Of a DNA stretch of 64,000 bases, positions 42,542-54,100 are shown in pieces. The notes below the pieces were generated by a model. The model was not told the DNA's origin, ran no database searches, and worked only from the letters and a program-made list of their open reading frames with translations. A program made the translations under genes and the position numbers. The stretch's first letter is position 1, and each line of letters opens with the position of its first letter. This stretch comes from Skeletonema tropicum. Taxonomy: Eukaryota > Bacillariophyta > Thalassiosirophyceae > Thalassiosirales > Thalassiosiraceae. The DNA is taken from the NCBI GenBank assembly GCA_037178625.1, contig CM074140.1, forward strand, positions 1,054,001-1,118,000, given 5' to 3'.

Positions 42542-43810
42542 CTAACAATTATCGTCATGATAGACCCAATCATCCTGTTTCTGTCCTGGCTTATTCCCCG
42601 CATGTCTAGCATTATCCATGGGCAAACTCTTCCTCTGTGCACCACACAAGATACTAAAAATCGCCTGTGCAATACTCTGAGCTGTCATGATAGGTCTCCA
42701 ATCCTTCCCCAGCAATGAGAGACAAATGTCTCCATTCGTATAGACGTGTTCATGACGAGGTGTTGGGGGTAAGAAGAATACTGAGGGTGGAGATGTGGGA
42801 TAATCATTTGGGAATTGTACTCGAAGTTTGTACTTGTCTCCGGCATAGATGCTATTGTCTGGCATGGAGAGAGTGATGACCCATAGACGAACGTTCTTAC
42901 CAGAGATCTTTACAGATAGACCGGGTGGTGGAGATTTGAGGAATTCTTTCAGTTCTCTCTGGATACGATAGTTGGGGTTGGATGATTTAAGATTGTTGGA
43001 TAAGAATTTTTTGGATGCAGCATCTGTTTTTGCTGGATTTGTTGGTTTCGTGGTTGTGGTGGTAGGGTTTGATTGTTGGGGCACTACTTCTTCAGCTGCT
43101 GGGACTTCTTTTTCTTTCTTGGCAACTTCGGCAGAATCAGATGATGCAACCTTTTTCTTCTTTTTCCTCTTTACCGGAGCAGTTTCTACAATCGACTCAT
43201 CCTCTGATTCAGAAGAGGCTTCCTCATCATCTGACTCTGCCATCATCTTCTTTTTGGTTCGCTTTTTCTTTGCACTAACACTGACTTCTTCTACCAACAT
43301 TTCTTTCGACTTGTTGTGCTTTCTCTTCTTTGCCTTCGATTTCTGTTCTACGGGTGGCAATATTGGAAAGCCAGTTACGCTCTCTAATAGCTGGCATATC
43401 ATTGCAACAAACTTCTTTACAACTGCGGGCAATACTGCAGATGAAAGTATCGACTTCACAATAGTTTGTACTGTGTTTGGCTCTGATGATCCTCCTCCTC
43501 TAATTGACAATGCTGCGTTCACAAGTGATTTCTGTTGGATAGCACATCCTCTTGCATCGATATACCTTCTTTCATCAGTGCATGATGCAATGCTGTCACA
43601 TTCTTCTCCATCAAAAGATTCGTCAACAACGCTTTGTCGTTGCATTGAGCTATTTGGTGAAACGTCAATCGCTGACGTCCGTCTTGTGACGGTAGAAAAA
43701 GTTGCAAGTGCATTTTTTGGTGAAAAGGCCTGCTTCGCACACACTCTCTGCGTGAGCAGCAAAGTTGCAAGTAAAAGATAGGCGATCTTATTAATTGACT
43801 TCGCCCCCAT
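42542..43810 (-). CDS. UBE2W-type ubiquitin-conjugating enzyme with signal/transit-like leader
   Basis: The 422 aa protein has a hydrophobic signal (YLLLATLLLTQRVCA) followed by KQAFSPKNALATFSTVTRR. Cleavage could be after VCA (next residue Lys) or before F29, the plastid-type A|F site. A long Lys/Glu/Ser-rich linker with basic clusters (KRKKKKK) covers about residues 150-285. The E2 fold starts near RIQRELKEFLKSPPPG and includes YAGDKYKLRVQFPNDYPTSPP, then HVYTNGDICLSLL with catalytic Cys363. It ends DDWVYHDDNC, matching the UBE2W end WWYHDDTC. UBE2W mono-ubiquitinates substrate N-termini. With this leader it could belong to the symbiont-derived ERAD-like import machinery (SELMA) of the periplastid compartment; this is inference. 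Single exon. Confidence 0.8.
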   Translation of the reverse strand: MGAKSINKIAYLLLATLLLTQRVCAKQAFSPKNALATFSTVTRRTSAIDVSPNSSMQRQSVVDESFDGEECDSIASCTDERRYIDARGCAIQQKSLVNAALSIRGGGSSEPNTVQTIVKSILSSAVLPAVVKKFVAMICQLLESVTGFPILPPVEQKSKAKKRKHNKSKEMLVEEVSVSAKKKRTKKKMMAESDDEEASSESEDESIVETAPVKRKKKKKVASSDSAEVAKKEKEVPAAEEVVPQQSNPTTTTTKPTNPAKTDAASKKFLSNNLKSSNPNYRIQRELKEFLKSPPPGLSVKISGKNVRLWVITLSMPDNSIYAGDKYKLRVQFPNDYPTSPPSVFFLPPTPRHEHVYTNGDICLSLLGKDWRPIMTAQSIAQAIFSILCGAQRKSLPMDNARHAGNKPGQKQDDWVYHDDNC

Positions 43811-44203
43811 TTTGATATGTTATTTGGCTGCGAGTTGTTAGGTCACTACTTCATGCATGCATTCACAGGAGTGTGCTTGGTGATGATGTTGTCGCTGGCG
43901 TGCGGTCGCGTCTTTCAAAAAGTAGATTACACGTGTCCTACTCATTAGAGTCTCAAAAGAAGGAAAAGCGGATGATACTTTCTTTGTTTTAAGATATTAG
44001 GTAATGATGGCAATGTCTATCTCTGCCTGGAAAGGTTGGGGCTTATTATTGACACCTCTGACAGGGCCCACCAAACGCGCTTTAACATTTCTTATTGCAC
44101 TACTACTTTGCTCTCTAGAGAGTAAATAATAATTGGGCCAAACAAAGAACAGAGACAACGATGCAATTGCATATTATACTAATTTTGCTAATTTTGTCAA
44201 CGT
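43811..44203. other. Intergenic region
   Basis: Between the E2 promoter and the 3' end of surface copy A. A 3' flanking block near 44180-44215 is shared with 51085-51120, the other copy. Nothing else is seen. Confidence 0.4.
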
Positions 44204-47200
44204 TTAGCAGCTGCTGAAGGACCAGACGAAGGCAGTCAAACTGGCTAACACCGGAACACATTGTCGCTTCAACATAATGCTAGAGTTTGGTTTACCTGTT
44301 GGTTGCTTGCTTGGCATAATCGTCGGAGAATTTGAAACTGGTGGCAGTGGCTCATTCTCTTGAGCTGGAGCAGGATTGCTTGTAGTGGTGGAGTTCCAAG
44401 CCGCTTGCATCGTGGGTTCGGTTGTTGAAGGTGATGATGAAAGTTGGCTTTTGCTGGTAGGAAACAGGTTCGAAGCAGGATTTATTGTTGGGCTGTTTGT
44501 TGTAGGCTGAGGCAATGTTGGACTCACAGAACTCGTGAATAAGTTAGGGTGTGGCGTTGGAATGCTTGTATTTGTAGATGGAGTTGGCTTGGTTGCTGTA
44601 GGTGACTGTGATATTGACGGCACTAGACTAAAATATGGTTGCGTATTTGGTGGATTCGGAGCTGGGAACGGACTCTGGCTTGTCGTTAGATTCGAAGTTG
44701 GCTTGATTGCTATTGGCGACTTTGAGGGTGACACAGAGAAATATGGTTGCGTCTTAGGTGGATTTGGAGCTGGAGTCGGGCTCTGGTACCATAATGCCAC
44801 ATTTCGCTCTATTATCTCCCCTTCGCTCAAGTTCAGACACACTGTATCACCAGTCTCCGGATTGACCGAGCTATCAGCTTCTGGGCTGATGAGGTCTCCA
44901 TTTAAGGATGTATCTCCGTTCCATTTTTCACTCAGTCTGTAGTAAGATGGAGGATTGATGTACACATAATACTGACCTGGAATCAAACCATCGAAGCTGT
45001 ACACTCCTTCGGTAGAAGTTGTAGTTTTGTTCAATACATTGTACAGGTGCGTGGAATTACAGGAAAACAACCACAAGGGAACGTTGTAAACTCCAAAGTC
45101 CGTAATTTGATTGAATCCGTCGCCATTTGTGCTTGCGTCAAAGTAGACAAGTCCCTCTATAATACCTGGTAGAAGTGTAGGTGAAGACGAAGGCTTTGGT
45201 GTTGGTGGTAATTACTGGTACTGAAGCTGATAGAAGGTGATGGAACATAAGAAGGTGATAAGGACTCTGAAGGTGATATGGAAACTGATACTGTCGGGCT
45301 TACTGACGGAGAGTCGAAAGACGCAGAGCCGGGAGGTCCACACCTGAAGTGAATATCAAAAGTAATGCAGTGAAGCTCAAGTTAGCAAAGTATAAATACC
45401 TAAAAGTGCTTGATTTTTTGACAATTCAAACTTACGGTGGTTCAGTCGTCGGAGGTAGTGTCCTGTTACACAATTGAAGCAAAATCGCCAAGTAAGCTGA
45501 AAGCTAGTGCAGTGTAGCTGGTATAAGACGAATATCATGGATTGAAACTTACGGTTCTTCTGTTGGAGTCTACGGTTCTAAAAGCAAGTGAGAAGTGACA
45601 AATAATAGAGAGGCATATGTTAGAAACGATACGATTACCTTCTGTGCTCTAAAGTCAGTTTGGTCGAGCTCAGTGCAGTGAGCTAACAATAATATCATGG
45701 CTTGAAACTTACGGTTCTTCTGTAGGGTTCTCGGTACTGAAAGTATGAAGCAAATGAAATTAAAATAGAGAGAGAGATGTTAGAAACGATACGATTGCCT
45801 TCTGAAGCACGAGGTAGCTGAGTACAAGACGAATATCATTGATTGTAACTCACGGTACTTCTGTGGGCGTCACGGTTCTGGAAGCAAGTGAAGAACAATT
45901 AGACAGACATGTGTTAGCAACGCTTTTACCTTCATGTTTTCTGGCTCCTGGCTCAAAGCATCAGCGCATTACAACAGACTTACGGCTTTCTTGATGGTCC
46001 TACAGAAGGACCTAATGTAGGAAATTCAGTCGGAACATTTGAAGGCGATACTGTAGGAGACGTTACAGGCGGAAAAGTTGTAGGCAATAATGTAGCAGGC
46101 AGTTCAGCCGGAGATAACGTAGGAGATTCTGTCGGTGATACTGTCGGAAACCCCGTCGGTGATACTGTCGTCGGTGAAAGAGTCTAGTAAAAATAAAAGG
46201 AGATAGCATACAATAGCAAGAGTGAAGAAACGCAGAAGAGTTGTTAGCAAGGAGATAGAGAGATCATTAGTCTGTAACAAAATTGTGAATCACATCACTC
46301 ACCGGCGAGGTAGTCGGTTGAACAGTGGGAGAAAGAGTCTGTAAAGAACAAGAACACGTCGAACATGAAATGCAGAAGAGTTAGTCGAGAGACGCACAGT
46401 GAGCTCATAAACAAAAAGCAACAATCACTCACCGGCGAGCCAGTCGGTTGACCAGTGGGAGAAAGAGTTGGACTCAAAGTTGGACTTAATGTTGGTGAAA
46501 GAGTCGGAGATGATGACGGCCGGGATGAGGGCGAGCTAGATGGCGATGATGAGGGCTTGCGAGATGGCGATGATGAAGGCGATCTAGATGGCTCGCTAGA
46601 TGGTGATGATGAGGGCTTGCGAGATGGTGATAATGATGGCTTGCTAGATGGCCATGATGAAGGCGATCTAGATGGCTCGCTAGATGGTGATGATGAGGGC
46701 TTGCGAGATGGCCATGATGAGGGCTTGCGAGATGGAGAGCTAGAAGGCTCAGATGAAATAGAAGGCCGACTTGAGAGAGATGGTTGTACACTCAAAGATG
46801 GTTGTGCACTCAATGATGGTTGTGCACTCAAAGATGGCTGTGCACTCTTTGAAGGACCTGCACTCTTAGAAGGTTGTGACGACGGTGCTAGCGACGGTTG
46901 AAGTGATAGTGTAGGATGAAGGGAGATCGATGGCTCTGCTGAAGGCCGACTTGAGAGAGATGGTTGTGCACTCAAAGATGGCTGTGCACTCACAGATGGT
47001 TGAGCACTCTTTGAAGGACCTGCACTCTTAGAAGGTTGCCACGATAACGACGGTGCTAGCGACGGTTGAAGTGATAGTGTAGGATGAAGGGAGATCGATG
47101 GCTCTGCTGAAGGCCGACTTGAGAGAGATGGTTGTGCACTCAAAGATGGCTGTGCACTCACAGATGGTTGAGCACTCTTTGAAGGACCTGCACTCTTAGA

Positions 47201-47914
47201 AGGTTGCCACGATAACGACGGTGCTAGCGACGGTTGAAGTGATAGTGTAGGATGAAGGGAGATCGATGGCTCAGCTGAAATAGTAGGCAGACTTGAGAGA
47301 GATGGTTGTGCACTCTTAGATGGTTGCGCACTCAAAGATGGTTGTGCACTCTTTGACGGACTTGCACTCAAAGATGGTTGTGCACTCGTTGACGGACCTG
47401 CACTCTTAGAAGGTTGTGACGACGGTACTAGCGACGGCTGAAGTGATAGTGTAGGATGAAGGGAGATCGATGGCTCTGCTGAAGGCCGACTTGAGAGAGA
47501 TGGTTGTTCACTCTTAGATGGTTGTGCACTCAAAGATGGCTGTGCACTCAAAGATGGCTGTGCACTCAAAGATGGTTGTGCACTATTTGAAGGACGTCCA
47601 CTCTCAGAAGGATGCGACGACGGTACTAGCGACGGATGAAGTGATGTTGTTGGATACAGGGAGATCGATGGCTCAGATGAAATAGAAGGCCGACTTGAGA
47701 GAGATGGTTGTGCACTCTTCGACGGACTTGCACTCAAAGATGGTTGTGCACTCTTTGACGGACTTGCACTGTTAGAAGGTTGCGAAGATGGTGCTAGCGA
47801 GTTCGTCGATCGAATTGTTGTCATAGAATAAGGGTTATTTGTCCAGCCAAATAATTCTCCCTCAACATTCGTCAACAACCCAGCGGCAGCTGCAAAATAA
47901 CAGCATGTTCGCAT
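44204..47914 (-). pseudogene. Ser/Pro-repeat surface protein with SdrD B-like domain, copy A, frame-disrupted
   Basis: Exons by comparison with copy B: 46433-47914 (signal peptide plus Ser/Pro repeats such as AQPSLSAQPSKS), 46303-46338, 45984-46183, micro-exons 45854-45877, 45713-45736, 45553-45577 and 45436-45462, and 44204-45343 (SdrD B-like domain: GLVYFDAS, YSFDGLIPGQYYVYI). All introns have GT-AG ends. Two lesions break the frame. The third micro-exon has 25 nt, not 24, so the next one reaches TGA. The last exon has a net 10 nt deletion near 45205-45255 that leads to a stop. Unlike copy B, its C-terminus is hydrophobic (VPVLASLTAFVWSF), suitable for a GPI or membrane anchor. If these breaks are real, only the N-terminal repeat part would be made. 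Confidence 0.65.
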
Positions 47915-50089
47915 CGTGGTGAAGAAGTTATGCTATTGCACGGCTGCGAATTTGAGAAAACCGTGATGAAAATTAGTCGTCTATTACTGCTCTTTTTATA
48001 GATGCGCTGTTGTGATATTCTTCATTTTGCTGCTGAGAAGGAGCCACTCTTCCCTAAGCAGTAGTATTGTTGCATCACTCTGACGAACACCCCTTCTCTC
48101 TACCATCTTGTACATCCACGGCTACTTACCTCCATCCACCTACCACGCTACCACGCTACACAAAAATCCAAAAAAAGTCAAGAATGCAAGTGCCGCAATG
48201 CAGACTATTAATTCCTACGTGAATCGTATTTATTTTATCACAGACTTTCTCCTTTTCCGAATGAAAAAAGCACGTCTCTCTTTCTCTTCCCTTCTATCTT
48301 GCTTGCAGACTCGGGTCTCCGTTCAGCAGTCCCAGTGACTGCATGGAGCTTGGCACTTTTGATCTATTGGCCTGCGCGCTCCTCCCGCTCTTTTTTTTGT
48401 GAAAAACCACATCTCACGAAGACCTCTGCCTCGACATCAATGGAGCAGAGAGTCCATATCACATTATTTGTGGATATAATTCATCGGTAATACTCTTTCT
48501 AGACCATATTTTGATGCAGAATCCAATGGTTTTTTCGTAAGTTTGCCAAATCTCTTAGTAACAAACGTATTTGCGACCACATCGTAGGCATCGATTTTTG
48601 GTCTATTTGGGTGGAAGCTGCAAATATTGTCGTAGGGAGAATACAATAATCGATTCATAAGCCCCCCCGCGGCACTCCCTGCTTTATATTGATATAGATG
48701 ACCGATATGGGTGGTCATAACGCCATGGTATTTGCCTCGGCATTGCTAATAGGCCATGTCTCTTGAGGGTGTCATATTTTTATGATAGTGACCAGATTCA
48801 TGTGTGGGCATGAAACCTCAATTGATGGTATTAACCTATGCAAGTACACATAATATTGCATTCTCCTAAGTTAACAATCAATATGGTCCAGTGTCTATGT
48901 GATAACGCAAGGTTAAAGCCACCTTGCTCTTTATTATCTGCTCCGGCCTGTAACATATATATTATTATCAACATGTAACATAGAAGACAAGGTAAGTGCT
49001 TGGTGAGGGTTGCGTCTACAATGATAATACAACCATTAAAATTAGGTTTATTACATGAATGTTGTTCTACATTGTTATTATTATGTTGATTGTTGAATAG
49101 GTCGACAGGAAGACACGTGTTACACCAAAGATGCGTCAATAGACTATCTTTTCTTCTAACTGACAAACCTCCTTCGATAATGTCGCCACACCCTCCATCC
49201 AGTGCAGTATTTCTCAACAAACGATTGAAAACTCTAGTTCCAAATTGATACCTTCTACCAGCGGTTGCGTGTATTGTTTGTTTGAGACCCTATTTATCTT
49301 ATTTCAACAGCAGATTCGTTCCGTAGTGGATGCACAGAATGCCGCCTCTTTGACTCGATGATAGCAATGGAAATAGCAATGAAAATTACCGACTCCTTGC
49401 GAAGAGATGGCGCAGTTGTCAACACTCACGTTGCCACTGCTGCTGAATTGTAAGTCACCCGACACCTCAGATTAATTGTAAGCACCAAAGCCGTAGTATT
49501 GGAGTGATGATGAAAGGAGTACCAGCAAAAGACAGCATCAATGACAGCCCATTAAAGTATAATCCTCCTCACAAGCTCATCAAAATATTGTTGCGTGTTC
49601 CCGCAGTCCTGATCATTATCCCCTCCGCCGCTCAAAGTATAATGCCCTCCCTCAAAGTGTTGTGTAAGTAATAATTACTGACACAAGCTACCACAACATG
49701 GCCATAACGTCACCTGAGCCGCACCATATGGAGACGAGACGCCACCACGTCCATCAAACCCACTATTTGTCGTGTTGTAAATATAATCTCGCTCTATTTG
49801 TTGTATCATCCCCACACCTCTCCTCTTGTACGTTGTGCTGTATTTTTGCGATAAGCCACGCTGTATCGTTGGACAATCAAGGGGTCTCATATCGGCGGTT
49901 TCTCACGGATTAAAACGAAACCAACTCGTCAATTATTGTTACATCATCACTTCTATCGAATAGGGTAGTAATGGAAGAGTGAATATGGTCAAAAGGTCCT
50001 CTGTTCATGAGGGGGGCGGTGCAGTTGTTGCATTTGTTGCAAAATAACGGTCACTTTGGGTAGGCGACACCCAAAATAAAGGCTCTGGG
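47915..50089. other. Gene-poor spacer between surface copies A and B
   Basis: The first 250-300 bp (to about 48240) resemble 54639-54900, so the promoter was part of the duplication. The remainder has only short frames without recognisable domains and several AT-rich stretches (48880-49090). I see no RNA gene. Confidence 0.5.
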
Positions 50090-50990
50090 CGCTCTGGCAG
50101 AAATTCCTTCAGGTCATGAGGTCATATCGGTCCACTGAGGACATCGCCGCCGGCATTTAGTGATGCCGACCGACGTTCCGCTCCATACCATAGCCGCCGC
50201 CTTCGCCATGGTTCTGGTGTGCAAAGTGATCAAATTTTGAGAAATGTGTGAAACGGCTAGAAAAATGATGGAGGGGGCGCCCCGTTTCCCCGCTGGAGTG
50301 ACCCCTGGAAAAGGCGCGCAGGCCAAGAACCCGAAATGTTCCAAGCTCCATGGATAGATGAGAAGGTAGCAATATTAGCGTATGTAGTTGGTTGCCTTGG
50401 CCATGTGAGGACAAAAAGTCGGGAATTGCTCTGACACCGGGCCTGAGAAGCCGATAGCCAAGGCCCCCCCGCCCAATGGAATGCCTTATTATTGGGCGAT
50501 GAACAAGAAGCGGGAGCGAGGGGAGGTAGATGTTGAGGTTGAGATGTTGCTGAAGGAAGTTGGAGGTGAGGTGGTTGGTGGCATCGATGTGAGGCCCCTC
50601 CCAGCTTTCCCAGTTGACTTCTGACATGTCGATAAATAGCGGCACTTTGTGGGTGGTGCACTCGGCAACAAGCGGTTGGAGGCTGAAGAAGTAAGGGTGT
50701 GGGCGTCAGCTGTTGCGGCTGTGACGCGTAGGAAACAGAAATCTTGGACAAACTAGGGCAGATCCTTGTTCCTAGGAGGCGGCAACCTTCGACTAGTTCT
50801 ACGGGGATGAGAGGGCCATTTGGGGTTGGAGAGGCTTTGGAGATGGAATGAGTGTTGATGGCTTGTTGTAGAGACTCAACAATAGGTCAGATTGGTTGAG
50901 ACGAAGTGAGGGAGGGGTGATGAACCATTTGTTTATGTGAGGATATTGGTTTTGTAAGAATTGAGGCGGCAGCCTCTGGGCGGGGCTAAC
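50090..50990 (-). mobile_element. Degenerate reverse-transcriptase-type retroelement remnant (probable)
   Basis: GC content rises sharply relative to the flanks. On the minus strand, pieces in changing frames read PNGPLIPVELVEGCRLLGT, PLFIDMSEVNWESWEGPHID, IGRGGLG and RPGVRAIPDFLSSHGQ. This order (G-x-x-x-LG after the polymerase core, a W-x-x-W segment, GGLG, AIPDF) resembles the region downstream of RT in retroelements of this lineage, from memory and without a search. No intact ORF is present. It lies in the spacer between the duplicated surface genes. Confidence 0.4.
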
Positions 50991-51117
50991 TCGCTGAGCT
51001 TGGTGAAGAAGACGCTGATGTCCTCATGACTCATAAGGAATGACATGGAAGATTAGTGCAGCGAAGATGAATGAGAGGAAGCATGTAGATACTAATTTTG
51101 CCAACGTTTAGCAGTTG

Positions 51118-54100
51118 TTAAAGGACCAGACGAAGGCAGTTAAGCTGGCTAACACTGGAACACAATCGCAGCTTCAGCATAATGCTACTCGAGTCATCTT
51201 TCTTGACAGGATTCGGAGCCGAAGACGGGAATACACGACTTGGAACAGAATTGCCTGTCGGTTGCTTGCTTGGCATAATCGTCGGGGAATCTGAATCTAT
51301 GTCACCTGGTGGAAGTGATGGCTTGAAACTTGGCTTATTTTCTAAAGCTGGAGCAGGATTGCTTGTTGTGGGGGGAAAGAAATTCCAAGCGGGATGCATC
51401 GTGGGTCCGGTTGTTGAAGGTGATGATGAAAGTTGGCTTTTGCTGGGAGGAAACAGGTTCGAAGCAGGATTTATTGTTGGGCTGTTTGTTGCGGGCTGAG
51501 GCAATGTTGGACTCACAGAACCCGTGGATAAGTTAGGGTGTGGCGTTGGAATGCTTGTATTTGTAGATGGAGTTGGCTTGGTTGCTGTAGGTGACTGTAA
51601 TATTGATGGTACTGGACTAAAATATGGTTGCGTATTTGGTGGATTCGGAGCTGGGAACGGACTCAGGCTTGTCGTTAGATTCGAAGTTGGCTTGATTGCT
51701 ATTGGTGACTTTGATATTGATGGTACAAGACTAAAATATGGTTGCGCTTTTGGTGGATTCGGAGCTGGAGTCGGACGCTGGTACTGCAATGCCACATTTC
51801 GCTCTATTATCTCCCCTTCGCTCAAGTTCAGACACACTGTATCACCAGTCTCTGGATTGACCGAGCTATCAGCTTCTGGGCTGATGAGGTCTCCATTCAA
51901 GGATGTATCTCCATTCCATTTTTCACTCAGTCTATAATAAGATGGAGGATCGATGTACACATAATACTGACCTGGAATCAAACCATCGAAGCTGTACACT
52001 CCTCGGGTAGAAGTTGTAGTTTTGTTCAATACATTGTACAGGTGCGTGGAATTACAGGAAAACAACCACAAGGGAACGTTGTAAACTCCAAAGTCCATCA
52101 TTTGATCGAATCCGTCGCCTTTTGTGCTTGCGTCAAAGTAGACAAGTCCCTCTATAATACCTGGTAGAAGTGTAGGTGAAGACGAAGGCTTTGGTGTTGG
52201 CGAGCTACTAGGGGAAGGAGATAATGGCATTGGTGTTGGTGGTAATGTTACTGGTACAAATTTGATAGAAGATGGCTTCATCGATGGGTCACGTGAAGGT
52301 GATAAGGACTCTGAAGGTGATGTGGAAATTGATACTGTCGGGCTTACTGACGGAGAGTCTGAAGTAGGGGCGGGAGGTGCACGTCTGAAGTGAATATCAA
52401 AAGTAATGAAGTGAAGCTCAAGTTAGCAAAGTATAAATACCTAAAAGAGCTTGATTTTTTGACAATTCAAACTTACGGTGGCGTCGGAGGTAGTGTCCTG
52501 TTACACAATTGAAGCAAAATCGCCAAGTAAGCGGAAGCAAGTTAAGTGTAGCTGGTACAAGACGAATATCATGGATTGAAACTTACGGTTCTTCTGTTGG
52601 AGTCTCGGTTCTAAAAGCAAGTAAAAGAACAAGATAGAGAGACAGGTGTTAGAAACGATGCGATTGAAATCTGTGATCTAAAGTAAGGGTGGTCGAGCTC
52701 AGTGCAGCGAGCCAACAATAATATCATGGCTTGAGACTCACGGTACTGCTGTTGGAGTCTCGGTACTGAAAGTATAAAGAAGGTGAAGTAACACGTAATT
52801 GACAGACATGTGTTAGAAACGATACTATTGCTTTCTGCGATCTAAAGTAATCGTGGTCAAGCTCAGTGTAGCTGGTACAAGACGAATACATGGATTGTAA
52901 CTCACGGTTCTTCTGTTGGAGTCTCGGTCCTGAAAGTATAAAGAAGGTGAAACAACAAGATAGAGAGACATGAGTTAGAAACGATATTATTGCCTTCTGT
53001 GCTCTGTCGAGCTCAGAGTAGCGAGCCAACAATCATATCATGGATTGAAACTCACGGTACTTCTGTTGGAGTCTCGGTCCTGGAAGCAAGTGAAGAACAA
53101 TTAGAAAGTCATCAGTTAGAAACGCTTATACCTCATGTTTTCTGGCTCCTGGCTCAAAGCATCAGCGCAACACAAGAGACTTACGGCTTTCTTGATGGTC
53201 CTACAAAAGGACCTAATGTAGGCAATTCAGTCGGAAAAGTTGTGGGCAATACTGGAGATAATGTCGGCAAAGTTGTAGGCTGTGCTGTCGGAGACACTGT
53301 CGGTAATACTGTTGGAAACAGCGTCGGTGAATCAGTCTAGTGAAGATAAAAGGAGATAGCATACAAGAGTAAGAGTGAAGAAACGCAGAAGAGTTGTCAG
53401 CAAGGATATAGAGAGATCATTAGTCTGTGACAAAATTGTGAATCACATCACTCACCGGCGAGGTAGTCGGTGAAATTGTGGGCGAAAGAGTCTGCCAAGA
53501 ACAAGAACAAGAAGATGTCGAACATGAAATGCAGAAGAGTTAGTCGAGAGACACATTGTGAGCTCATAAACAAAAAGCAACAATCACTCACCGGCGAGCC
53601 AGTCGGTTGAAGAGTGGGAAAAAGAGTTGGACTCAACGTTGGACTTAATGTTGGTGAAAGAGTCGGTGAGAGTATAGGCGATTTGGTTGGAGAGCGAGTC
53701 GGCGGCTTAGAAGGTTTGGGAGTTGGGGATCGAGTTGGCGGCGATGAGGGCGAGCTGGATGGTGATGATGTGGGCTTGCTAGATGGTGATGATGAAGGCG
53801 AGCTAGATGGCGATGATGAAGGCGAGCTAGTTGGTGATGATGAGGGCTTGTTAGATGGCGATGGTGAGGGCTTGCTAGAAGGTGATGATGAAGGCGATGA
53901 TGTGGGTGAGCTAGAAGGCTCAGCTGAAATAGTAGGCCGACTAGAGAAAGATGGATGTGCACTCAACGTTGGCTGTGCACTCTTTGAAGGACGTGCACTC
54001 TTAGAAGGTTGCGACGATAATGACGGTACTAGCGAGAGTGACGGCTTAAGGGATGTTGTAGGATGAAGGGATGGATAAGAGGAAATAGTTGGCTCAGCTG

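Noticed and set aside
46455..46901. Plus-strand ORFs rich in Asp/Gly/Glu opposite the Ser/Pro repeats (also 53614-54066 and 54229-54546)
   Set aside because: These are antisense shadows of the Ser/Pro codons (PSLS reversed gives DGxx). The minus frame has the signal peptide, splice sites and conserved domain.
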